From: an uncultured Microcaldota archaeon
GTDB taxonomy: Archaea > Micrarchaeota > Micrarchaeia > Anstonellales > Bilamarchaeaceae
Direction: 5' to 3'
Length of the DNA: 5,496 bases
Assembly: GCA_903835325.1 (NCBI GenBank)
Contig: CAILMU010000200.1
Location: 1-5,496, forward strand
Part shown: in pieces, positions 1 through 5,147 of the stretch
Layout: each line of letters begins with the position of its first letter
How positions within the stretch are numbered: the first letter of the stretch is position 1
Notes under the pieces: generated by a model
The model's database searches: none
Told to the model about the DNA's origin: nothing
The model's input: only the letters and a program-made list of their open reading frames with translations
Program-made: the position numbers and the translations under genes

Positions 1-72
1 GAACGGCTCCTGGACGGCATAAGCGCTGATGCATACGAGCAGGAATCCCAGGAGCATCGTTTTGGTTTTCAT
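1..72 (-). CDS. N-terminus of a secreted protein (partial, runs off left edge)
   Basis: Only the first 24 codons are in the window. They read as a classic signal peptide: a short basic start (MKTKT), a hydrophobic core (MLLGFLLVCISA) and a likely signal peptidase site after Ala-Tyr-Ala, with the mature part beginning VQEPF. The ATG lies 5 nt after the stop of the upstream membrane protein. The GTGA that contains that stop sits 5 nt before this ATG and can serve as the ribosome binding site, so the two genes look translationally coupled. A GTG at 81 is in frame and would add three residues (start at 81). The function cannot be read from this fragment. Because the partner resembles a secretion-channel component, a pilin-like or periplasmic subunit is possible, but that is a guess. 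Confidence 0.7.
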   Translation of the reverse strand, partial: MKTKTMLLGFLLVCISAYAVQEPF

Positions 73-77
73 TTTGC

Positions 78-1370
78 TCACACTATCTTCGTCAGGCCGA
101 TGATCTCGGCTTCCCCGCCCATCAGGAGCGAGAGGTTGCGGTACATGGTCACGGTGAATATGATCTCCAGGACAGTTGTGATGGTTATGAGGATAACCAG
201 CGGCGAGAGGTTGTTCACCTCCTCTATGATGAAGTGATATAGGCCGGCGGATGCGCTGTTGGGCAATGCAGGATTCGTTATCAGGCTGGTGAAGAAATCC
301 CCGGTGAAACCCATCATGAATGTCCATATCTTGAAAACCGTCGAGAAGAAATCCTTGACCTTGGCGGCCCCGTTCAGGAGCAGGTTGCCTGCGCTGCAGA
401 GGTAATGCACTAGGTCGTTCCCTGCGCAGTCCCCTCCGGTCGAGGCCTCCTGCGCGATGTCTTTCGTGTTGAAGGTATCTATCAGCGGGTCTGTCGAAGA
501 GCGGGATTTCTCGATGAGATCCGTCCATTCCGAAGCCCCGCGGGGGGTCGAGAAAAAGCTGGTTTTAGGGGGCGAATAGCTGAAGCTCTCGACCGGGAGC
601 TCGTATGATTTCCCGTAATAATCGAAGACCATCGTGTTGGACAGTATCAAAGAGAACGGGAACACGAAATATATGGCGAAGCACAGGGCTATCAGGGAGG
701 AGCCGGTGGTGCGGAAGAACGGGAACGCCCTCAGCGCCAGGCCCAGCGGGAGAAGGAGTATCGGCACGCAATCCCTGGCGAAATACAGGATGAACTCCTT
801 GGCCCAGATGACCGTGATCAGATAGCTTATCGCCTCGACCACTATCGTGTGGGCGTTGCTCAGCAATGCCAGGCCGGTAAATGGCGACAGCGAGAAGGAG
901 ATGATGCTTATGACCGGCATCGGAGAGCCGACAGGGAACGTGACCGTGGACAGGAAACCTATCAATGCCTCGAAAAGGTACAGGTCCACATAAGCGGACC
1001 TCAGCTTCTGGTATGTTATATCGAGGCTCATTATCGCGATCTCTATGTGGCTGTTCGTCCAGCCCATAGCCGTAGAACCCTGGAGATTGAGGCCTGTCTG
1101 GTACTGCGCGGGTATGCTGGAAAGGATGAGGCCGTTGGTCATGCTGTTGAACACTTCATCCGATACGAACCAGAAAAGTATGATGAAAGCAGAGAATATC
1201 AGGGCGGCAAGCTCCTCTTTGGCGACAGCCTGGAGCTGCGGGTTCGAGAGGGCGTATGCTATCATGTATTGGAGCGCGACGATGATTACGCCCATGCCCA
1301 TCGAGAGCATAATGACGGGCCATGCCGAAGCTGGGAGCGATATCGCCAGGAGCGGCAGCGTCATTAGCAT
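78..1370 (-). CDS. Polytopic membrane protein, possible VirB6/CedA-like secretion channel component
   Basis: A 430-residue membrane protein. Residues 3-16 look like a signal sequence or short first helix. Hydrophobic segments follow at about 18-41, 53-71, 128-145, 152-170, 174-198, 203-215, 222-246, 343-365 and 387-409. A polar loop of about 95 residues (247-340) contains Cys315 and Cys325, which could form a disulfide outside the membrane. The block around 198-245 (Asp-Cys-Val-Pro, then LLLPLGLALRAFPFFR, then a Gly-Ser-Ser helix) and the C-terminal RNLSLLMGGE recall uncharacterised multi-pass proteins of DPANN and other archaea that resemble VirB6/TrbL/CedA channel proteins. That assignment is from memory and topology, not a search. 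The start may be ATG 1370, where a TATA-like element predicts a leaderless transcript, or ATG 1364, which lies 8 nt after an AGGT. A signal-peptide gene follows 5 nt downstream. The gene is real; its function is uncertain. Confidence 0.85.
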   Translation of the reverse strand: MLMTLPLLAISLPASAWPVIMLSMGMGVIIVALQYMIAYALSNPQLQAVAKEELAALIFSAFIILFWFVSDEVFNSMTNGLILSSIPAQYQTGLNLQGSTAMGWTNSHIEIAIMSLDITYQKLRSAYVDLYLFEALIGFLSTVTFPVGSPMPVISIISFSLSPFTGLALLSNAHTIVVEAISYLITVIWAKEFILYFARDCVPILLLPLGLALRAFPFFRTTGSSLIALCFAIYFVFPFSLILSNTMVFDYYGKSYELPVESFSYSPPKTSFFSTPRGASEWTDLIEKSRSSTDPLIDTFNTKDIAQEASTGGDCAGNDLVHYLCSAGNLLLNGAAKVKDFFSTVFKIWTFMMGFTGDFFTSLITNPALPNSASAGLYHFIIEEVNNLSPLVILITITTVLEIIFTVTMYRNLSLLMGGEAEIIGLTKIV

Positions 1371-1392
1371 GAACCTACTTTTCCCCGTTTCC

Positions 1393-1400
1393 TTTTAAAT
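1393..1400 (-). promoter_or_regulatory. TATA-like element for the membrane-protein gene
   Basis: On the minus strand this reads ATTTAAAA. Its centre is about 26 nt upstream of ATG 1370, the usual archaeal distance from TATA box to transcription start, so a leaderless or nearly leaderless message is predicted. The core TTTAAA is palindromic and could also serve the plus strand, where initiation near 1423 would leave a leader long enough to include the aspS ribosome binding site. No strong BRE is seen upstream on the minus strand. Confidence 0.5.
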
Positions 1401-1416
1401 CATCATGGTAAGAAGA

Positions 1417-1425
1417 TATATTTTA
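1417..1425 (+). promoter_or_regulatory. TATA-like element for aspS
   Basis: TATATTTTA preceded by the purine-rich AGAAGA, which resembles a BRE. Initiation about 25 nt downstream would fall near 1445, giving a very short leader before ATG 1452. The TTTAAA at 1394-1399 is an alternative that would give a leader of about 29 nt. Confidence 0.45.
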
Positions 1426-1441
1426 TCATTAGCGATTTTTC

Positions 1442-1446
1442 AGGTG
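1442..1446 (+). promoter_or_regulatory. Ribosome binding site of aspS
   Basis: AGGTG, complementary to the archaeal 16S 3' end, lies 5 nt before ATG 1452. An overlapping out-of-frame ATG at 1448 is only 1 nt away from this motif and opens a seven-codon frame, so 1452 is the better start. Confidence 0.6.
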
Positions 1447-1451
1447 GATGC

Positions 1452-2756
1452 ATGCAGAAGACGTTCCATAGGACGCACTACATAAGGGAGGCGAAGGCGG
1501 AAGCCGGCAAGGTCGTCAAGATAGCCGGCTGGGTCCATGATTTCCGCGACCTCGGCAAGATGAAGTTCATACTTGTCAGGGATATCACAGGGATAATCCA
1601 GGTGATAATGAAGAAAGGGGTGGTCAGCGACGAGCTGCTGTCGTCTGTTAGCCTCAACAAGGAGGATGTCGTGTCTTTCGAAGGCACGATGAAGGAGAAC
1701 AAGAACGCCCCTGACGGGGTGGAGATGGTCCCATCCGCTTTTTCGCATCTCAACAAAGTCGAGCGCAAGCTTCCTGTGGACCCGACCGATGTCGTTCCGA
1801 CCGAGATAGATGTCCGGCTCGACAACCGCTTCATAGACCTGCGCAGGAAAGCTCCGTCCCTCATATTCAAGACGAAATCGGCCGCTGTGAGGGCGTTCCG
1901 CGAGAAGCTGAGCGAGATGGGATTCCTGGAGATACACCCTTCAGCCATCACCGGCGCCGCTACAGAAGGCGGCTCCGAGGTATTCGCGCTCCAGTATTTC
2001 GAGAACAAGGCTTACCTGGTCCAATCGCCTCAATTGTACAAGCAGCTCGCTGTGATAGGCGGATTCGACCGGGTGATGATGACGGTCCCGGTGTTCCGGG
2101 CAGAGAAGCACAACACCACCACGCACCTGAACGAGATAACCCAGATGGATATCGAGATGGGTTTTGCAGACCACAACGATGCGATGGATGTTTTGGAGCG
2201 GGTGACTCTTCATATGCTCGGGGTCGTGAAGAAGGAACTCGGGCCCGAGATAGACAAGACGTTCGGCGAGCTCATCGTGCCGACGAAGGTCCCGCGATAT
2301 TCGTATACAGAACTTGTGGACAAACTGAACGCCCACAATTTCGAGATGAAGCATGGCTGGGATTTCACGAAGGAAGCCGAGAAGAAGCTCCATGAGATAC
2401 TCGGCGATGAGTTATATTTCATCTATGATTGGCCGACTGCGGTCAGGGCGTTCTATTCCATGCCGGATGAGAAGAATCCCGAGATATGCCACGCATTCGA
2501 CTTGATGTACCGCGGGCTCGAAATATCGAGCGGAGCTAAAAGGATTCATGTGCCTGCGATACTCGAGGACCAGCTCCAGAAGCGCAGGTTGGATGTCCAT
2601 GATTTCGAGTTCTACATCAACGCCTTCAGGATGGGCGCACCTCCGCATGCGGGGTGGAGCGTCGGCTTGGAGAGGCTTGTCATGAAGATGTGCAAGCAGG
2701 ATAACATCCGCGAGTGCATGATGTTCCCCAGGGATCGGACAAGGCTGATGCCGTGA
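1452..2756 (+). CDS. aspS: Aspartyl-tRNA synthetase, archaeal type, probably non-discriminating
   Basis: A cytoplasmic class IIb enzyme that activates Asp with ATP and loads it on tRNA. At 434 residues it is the usual archaeal length. The N-terminal OB-fold anticodon domain covers about 1-105 (GWVHDFRDLG at 26-35). The catalytic domain follows, with TEGGSEVF at 171-178, the aspartate-site block QSPQLYKQ at 191-198, motif 2 FRAE at 215-218, and motif 3 GLERL at 405-409 with Arg408, ending in FPRDRTRLMP. His29 and Pro87 align with Trp26 and Lys85 of the discriminating Thermococcus kodakarensis enzyme. From what I recall of published work, His and Pro there mark enzymes that also make Asp-tRNA-Asn, which an amidotransferase (GatCAB) then converts. 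Oddities: the motif 1 proline is shifted by one (His-Pro-Ser instead of His-Thr-Pro), and Thr224 replaces the Arg usual in the TTRHLNE block. The gene is convergent with the rpo operon. Confidence 0.97.
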   Translation: MQKTFHRTHYIREAKAEAGKVVKIAGWVHDFRDLGKMKFILVRDITGIIQVIMKKGVVSDELLSSVSLNKEDVVSFEGTMKENKNAPDGVEMVPSAFSHLNKVERKLPVDPTDVVPTEIDVRLDNRFIDLRRKAPSLIFKTKSAAVRAFREKLSEMGFLEIHPSAITGAATEGGSEVFALQYFENKAYLVQSPQLYKQLAVIGGFDRVMMTVPVFRAEKHNTTTHLNEITQMDIEMGFADHNDAMDVLERVTLHMLGVVKKELGPEIDKTFGELIVPTKVPRYSYTELVDKLNAHNFEMKHGWDFTKEAEKKLHEILGDELYFIYDWPTAVRAFYSMPDEKNPEICHAFDLMYRGLEISSGAKRIHVPAILEDQLQKRRLDVHDFEFYINAFRMGAPPHAGWSVGLERLVMKMCKQDNIRECMMFPRDRTRLMP

Positions 2757-2760
2757 GAAA

Positions 2761-2895
2761 ATGATTGGGATGATTAGAACCGATGCATGCGTGTTCAACC
2801 GAATCGTCATCGCTCAAGGCTCAGAAGGCCATTGCGCATGCATCAGCACCATGATTTGGAAAAGAAGGATAGATAAAACGACGGGAAACCCATAA
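2761..2895 (+). CDS. Possible 44-residue protein downstream of aspS
   Basis: An ATG-started frame of 44 codons begins 4 nt after the aspS stop. The GTGA containing the stop codon could act as ribosome binding site, as at the left end of the window. The peptide starts MIGMIRTDACVFNR, has cysteines at 10, 25 and 27 (His-Cys-Ala-Cys) and a basic stretch WKRRIDK near the end. I recognise no family, and the third-position GC (about 55 %) does not separate it from noncoding DNA. It also contains both arms of the 2782-2844 inverted repeat, which argues that the DNA may act as structure instead. It is probably not a gene, but it is listed because its spacing would allow coupling to aspS. Confidence 0.22.
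   Translation: MIGMIRTDACVFNRIVIAQGSEGHCACISTMIWKRRIDKTTGNP
2782..2844. repeat. Perfect 10-bp inverted repeat behind aspS
   Basis: GATGCATGCG at 2782-2791 pairs exactly with CGCATGCATC at 2835-2844, and two G-U pairs could extend the stem inward. The loop is 43 nt, with a weak inner GGC/GCC stem. It begins 25 nt after the aspS stop, so it could protect or shape the mRNA 3' end. The 9-mer GATGCATGC also occurs at the aspS start (1447-1455). Confidence 0.6.
2858..2878 (-). terminator. T-rich tract, candidate terminator of the rpo/nusA operon
   Basis: On the minus strand this stretch is pyrimidine-rich with two TTTT runs (TTTTATCTATCCTTCTTTTC). It lies about 170 nt after the nusA-like stop. 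Archaeal RNA polymerase stops at U-rich tracts without needing a hairpin, so this is the best candidate terminator for the minus-strand operon in the convergent gap. Confidence 0.35.
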
Positions 2896-2905
2896 TAGGG
2901 GCAAG

Positions 2906-2958
2906 AGGCTGGATTTTTCGGAGCATGTAAATGATTCGAGAGAATTTTCGTCCAGGCT
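2906..2958. repeat. Imperfect inverted repeat in the convergent intergenic gap
   Basis: AGGCTGGA (2906-2913) pairs with TCCAGGCT (2951-2958) with one G-G mismatch, around a 37-nt AT-rich loop. A TTTTT run (2914-2918) lies just inside the left arm and is a candidate stop for aspS transcription on the plus strand. The right arm abuts the next hairpin directly. Confidence 0.4.
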
Positions 2959-2989
2959 CCCGCGGCCCGAGTTAATCGGTGTCCGCGGG
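2959..2989. repeat. GC-rich two-step hairpin
   Basis: Outer stem CCCGCGG (2959-2965) with CCGCGGG (2983-2989); inner stem CCGA (2967-2970) with TCGG (2976-2979); loop GTTAA. Together 11 base pairs with a small internal loop. No T-run follows on either strand, so it is not a classic bacterial-type terminator. It could be a barrier between convergent transcripts or part of a structured 3' UTR. Confidence 0.55.
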
Positions 2990-2995
2990 CGATGA

Positions 2996-3049
2996 GTGCT
3001 CCTTTGAAGATATTGTGCTCCGGAGGTGTACAGACGCCCGGAAGTGCTC
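2996..3049. repeat. Three short GTGCTC repeats behind the nusA-like gene
   Basis: GTGCTC occurs at 2996-3001, 3015-3020 and 3044-3049 (GAGCAC on the minus strand). The one nearest the gene overlaps its TGA stop. Spacing is 19 and 29 bp, so this is not a regular array. It may be chance. Confidence 0.35.
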
Positions 3050-3509
3050 AGATCGCTCCGCCCATATCCATGTCTATCTGGGGCCTTCTTGTGCGGACGT
3101 GGACCGTTGCGTTGAACTTCTTTTTGAGGAGCGTCTTTGCCGCCTTTATCCTCTCGCCATCCCGCCCTATCGCGATGCCCCTGTCCTTCTCGTCTATTAT
3201 CATCATGTAGTTCTTCTCGCCCATGACATCGCGCATCTCCAGGTTGTATATCTTGATGTTGCCGAAGAAGCTTTTCAAAAATATCTCCGGATCCTCGCTG
3301 TCCCCTACCACCACGACCTTCTTGCGGAACAGCCTCTTCAGCTTCTCCACATTCGAGCCGCCTTTGCCTATTGCTTTCCCCAAGGATTCCATCCTCACAA
3401 GGAAGATGAGGGTGTTCTCGGTCGCCAGATAGTCCGATGGCATGACATGGGTTATCTTCTCGAAATTCGAGAAGAAATTCAGGTCGTCTCCGGTCAATTC
3501 AACTTCCAT
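3048..3509 (-). CDS. nusA: NusA-like archaeal transcription factor (two KH domains)
   Basis: A 153-residue protein of the archaeal NusA-like family, which keeps only the tandem KH RNA-binding domains of bacterial NusA and lacks the polymerase-binding N-terminal and S1 domains. KH1 carries GKGG at 48-51 (in GKAIGKGGSNVEKL). KH2 carries GRDG at 115-118 (in RGIAIGRDGERIKAA). The length is typical for the family (about 140-150). It probably binds nascent RNA or rRNA during transcription. ATG 3509 is chosen over the TTG just before it; a weak AAAGG lies about 9 nt upstream, separated from the start by a T7 run. It follows L30e by 26 nt as the last gene of the operon in this window. The usual next genes, S12 and S7, are absent. 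The short C-terminal tail ends IDMDMGGAI. Confidence 0.95.
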   Translation of the reverse strand: MEVELTGDDLNFFSNFEKITHVMPSDYLATENTLIFLVRMESLGKAIGKGGSNVEKLKRLFRKKVVVVGDSEDPEIFLKSFFGNIKIYNLEMRDVMGEKNYMMIIDEKDRGIAIGRDGERIKAAKTLLKKKFNATVHVRTRRPQIDMDMGGAI

Positions 3510-3510
3510 C

Positions 3511-3517
3511 AAAAAAA
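3511..3517 (-). promoter_or_regulatory. T7 tract just upstream of the nusA-like start
   Basis: On the minus strand seven T residues lie between the weak AAAGG ribosome binding site and ATG 3509. I noticed no longer homopolymer in the window. Since archaeal RNA polymerase can stop at U-tracts of this length, it could reduce transcription into nusA or be a pause site. It lies in a 26-nt intergenic gap with no hairpin. Confidence 0.35.
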
Positions 3518-3535
3518 CCTTTTATATCGCACCCT

Positions 3536-4015
3536 CTATTTTTTCTTCGCGAGTTCCATGATCGGAGAGGAACCTGCATCGAAGACCGATAACACGGATA
3601 CCGGGAAAGGCTTCCCGCACACTGACCCGAGATCCATCGTGCTCCCTTCGAAATCCACAAGCGGGATGTCGGACGATTTGGCGTATCCGGTTATCTTGGT
3701 GCGCGTCGCATCCGGCGTGTTGCTCGCTATGACGAACAGCTTCGCCTTGCCCATTATCCCTGCCATCAGGCCGGTCCTTGCGCCGAATTCGACCTTGCCG
3801 CTCTCGACCGCGAGCCGGATGGCTGCTGCGATAGGCTGCTCCTTCTCTTTCTTGCTCTTTCGCCTTCGCACGACTTTGCGTACCTTCTTCTTCTTCGGGG
3901 CCGCTTCGCCCTCGGCCGCATCATTGGCCTCTGCTGTTTGCGCGGCTTCTTCGCCGCCAGCTTCTTCATCGTTTGGAGCTTCAGTCTTCTCTTCGATTTC
4001 TTCGTCTTCTGCCAT
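3536..4015 (-). CDS. rpl30e: Ribosomal protein L30e with charged N-terminal extension
   Basis: Large-subunit ribosomal protein of the L7Ae/L30e RNA-binding fold. The L30e domain is about 60-159: IRLAVESGKVEFGAR (66-80), the LFVIASNTPD strand region (93-102), YAKSSDIPLVDFEGS (111-125) and LGSVCGKPFPVSVLSV (129-144). Normal archaeal L30e is about 100 residues; this one has some 59 more at the N-terminus. Residues 3-37 hold 16 Asp/Glu and a single Lys. Residues 41-58 hold 13 Lys/Arg (KKKKVRKVVRRRKSKK). ATG 4015 is preferred over ATG 4027 because a GGTGA lies 5 nt before it, while 4027 has no such site; the upstream start would add MVKL. The gene sits between rpoA2 (47-nt gap) and nusA (26-nt gap), the conserved archaeal position for L30e. 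The tail is probably disordered, and its role is unknown. Confidence 0.93.
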   Translation of the reverse strand: MAEDEEIEEKTEAPNDEEAGGEEAAQTAEANDAAEGEAAPKKKKVRKVVRRRKSKKEKEQPIAAAIRLAVESGKVEFGARTGLMAGIMGKAKLFVIASNTPDATRTKITGYAKSSDIPLVDFEGSTMDLGSVCGKPFPVSVLSVFDAGSSPIMELAKKK

Positions 4016-4020
4016 GAGTT

Positions 4021-4025
4021 TCACC
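4021..4025 (-). promoter_or_regulatory. Ribosome binding site deciding the L30e start
   Basis: GGTGA on the minus strand, 5 nt before ATG 4015. It overlaps the upstream in-frame ATG at 4027 and would be translated if that start were used, which favours 4015. Confidence 0.6.
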
Positions 4026-4062
4026 ATTTTTCATCTGGGTTATGGAATGTCTTGTTTTGCCT

Positions 4063-5139
4063 TCAGCCTTTGCTTTTCTTGGCTTTCATCACAAGCCTTA
4101 TCTTCCCCGTACCTACAGGGACGGTCTGGCCCACGATGATGTTCTCGGTCACGCCGATGAGCTTCTCCTCCTCGGAGAAAGCGCTCGCGTTTATCAGGTG
4201 CTTGATGGTCTCCTCGAAAGCGGCTCTCCCCAGCACGCCGACCTTCTGGCCGGAGAGTCCGTGCCTTCCGATCGATTTGACGATGCCTGCGTAGGTCATC
4301 GCATCGGAGATCAGCATGATGTGGCGGATATCGACCGAGAGCCTCTGCATCTCGAGCACATCCCGTATCTCCTTTATGATGGAGCTGCGCGCGACCTCGA
4401 TGCCGTATACGCGCTCCATCTCCTTGATGTTGTTCGTGTAGACGCGGCTCGCATCCACGGCCGGGTGCTCGCTCGCGCCTACTACGTTGAATCCGCCTGC
4501 ACGGATGAAGTATTCGCCGTCGCCTTTGAGGACTACTGCCCTGAAGATGCCCCGCACGCCTTTGACAAGGGTGTCCTTTATCTTCTGGGTGAGTTTGCGC
4601 ACGTATTTCGCTGTGATCTTCTTCTCGACTTTCTCGGGCCCCGCCTTCTTCTTCGCGTTCGGCTTCACCTCTTTCGGCTTCTCGCGGACAGGCTTCAGGA
4701 CGATCCGGTTCTCCTTGATGCTGATGTCGCCCGGGAACTGCTCGATGGCTTTGCGGAGCGCCGAGAAGGTCACGCCCTGGGCTTTGGCATCCTTCTCCTT
4801 GAAGAGGATAGAGATGTTCAGGTTCTCCAGGTTGTCCTGGACCGCCGCGACATCGGATACGAATACGCTCGCGAGGTCCTCCGCCACCTTGCCGGCTTCT
4901 GTCGGGCTCCTCGCGTACGAGCTCTTGAGGTAGATGTCGATGATCGGCTTCTTCGGCTCCTTCTTGGCATCGACTATCTCGATGAGGCGCGGCAGCCCTG
5001 TCGGCACGTGCTCGGCGACTCCGGCGTAGTGGAAGGTGCGCATCGTCATCTGCGTGCCAGGCTCTCCTATGCTCTGGGCGCATACCACTCCTACAGCTTC
5101 ATACGCAGGGATTGTCACATTCGGTTTCTTAACGACCAT
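4063..5139 (-). CDS. rpoA2: DNA-directed RNA polymerase subunit A'' (Rpo1C), short N-terminus
   Basis: C-terminal half of the split largest RNA polymerase subunit, part of the catalytic core. The trigger loop is near the start: EAVGVVCAQSIGEP (14-27), TQMTMRTFHYAG (29-40), then GLPRLIEIVDAKKEP (48-62). The C-terminal part is well conserved: TNNIKEMERVYGIEVARSS (235-253), VDIRHIMLISDAMTYAG (269-285), SIGRHGLSGQKVGVLGRAAF (289-308) and the closing VGQTVPVGTGKIRLVMK (336-352). The protein is 358 residues from ATG 5139, which has GAGGT 8 nt upstream; a TTG at 5145 would be only 2 nt from that motif. Typical archaeal A'' has about 55-60 residues before the trigger-loop block; here there are 13. 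No room exists upstream, because an in-frame stop falls in the 56-nt gap after rpoA1. A lysine-rich insert at about 149-175 is longer than in Pyrococcus. AEHVPTGLPR recalls DPANN sequences. Confidence 0.97.
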   Translation of the reverse strand: MVVKKPNVTIPAYEAVGVVCAQSIGEPGTQMTMRTFHYAGVAEHVPTGLPRLIEIVDAKKEPKKPIIDIYLKSSYARSPTEAGKVAEDLASVFVSDVAAVQDNLENLNISILFKEKDAKAQGVTFSALRKAIEQFPGDISIKENRIVLKPVREKPKEVKPNAKKKAGPEKVEKKITAKYVRKLTQKIKDTLVKGVRGIFRAVVLKGDGEYFIRAGGFNVVGASEHPAVDASRVYTNNIKEMERVYGIEVARSSIIKEIRDVLEMQRLSVDIRHIMLISDAMTYAGIVKSIGRHGLSGQKVGVLGRAAFEETIKHLINASAFSEEEKLIGVTENIIVGQTVPVGTGKIRLVMKAKKSKG

Positions 5140-5147
5140 AATCAAAG

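Noticed and set aside
1230..1250. GGTTCGAGAG resembling a tRNA T-loop
   Set aside because: It is inside the membrane-protein coding sequence and has no flanking T-stem, anticodon arm or acceptor pairing.
1448..1471. Out-of-frame ATG overlapping the aspS start (seven codons)
   Set aside because: It is only 1 nt from the AGGTG site, too close for efficient initiation, and is most simply a by-product of the GATGCATGC motif.
2883..2901. GGGAAACCC mini-hairpin and nearby GGGG, reminiscent of RNase P RNA blocks
   Set aside because: The stem is only 3 bp and no other conserved RNase P elements are present in the gap.
2990..3003. Near-match to a C/D-box guide RNA C box (GCGATGA)
   Set aside because: It has one mismatch to the consensus and no properly placed D box (CTGA) follows.
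3022..3028. GGAGGTG, a perfect Shine-Dalgarno sequence on the plus strand
   Set aside because: No ATG follows at a usable distance and the region beyond is antisense to nusA.
2814..3047. The nusA frame stays open for 77 codons after its TGA stop, suggesting readthrough or recoding
   Set aside because: The NusA-like domain is complete at the TGA, other genes in the window also end in TGA, and the downstream translation has no recognisable family and overlaps hairpins.
3520..3527. TATA-like ATATAAAA on the minus strand just before the nusA-like gene
   Set aside because: Initiation about 26 nt downstream would fall inside the gene after ATG 3509, and the gene is in a conserved operon, so an own promoter here is not supported.
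2979..4139. Long plus-strand open frame (386 codons from a GTG) antisense to nusA and L30e
   Set aside because: It overlaps two recognisable conserved genes and its translation resembles no known protein; it is a codon-bias shadow.
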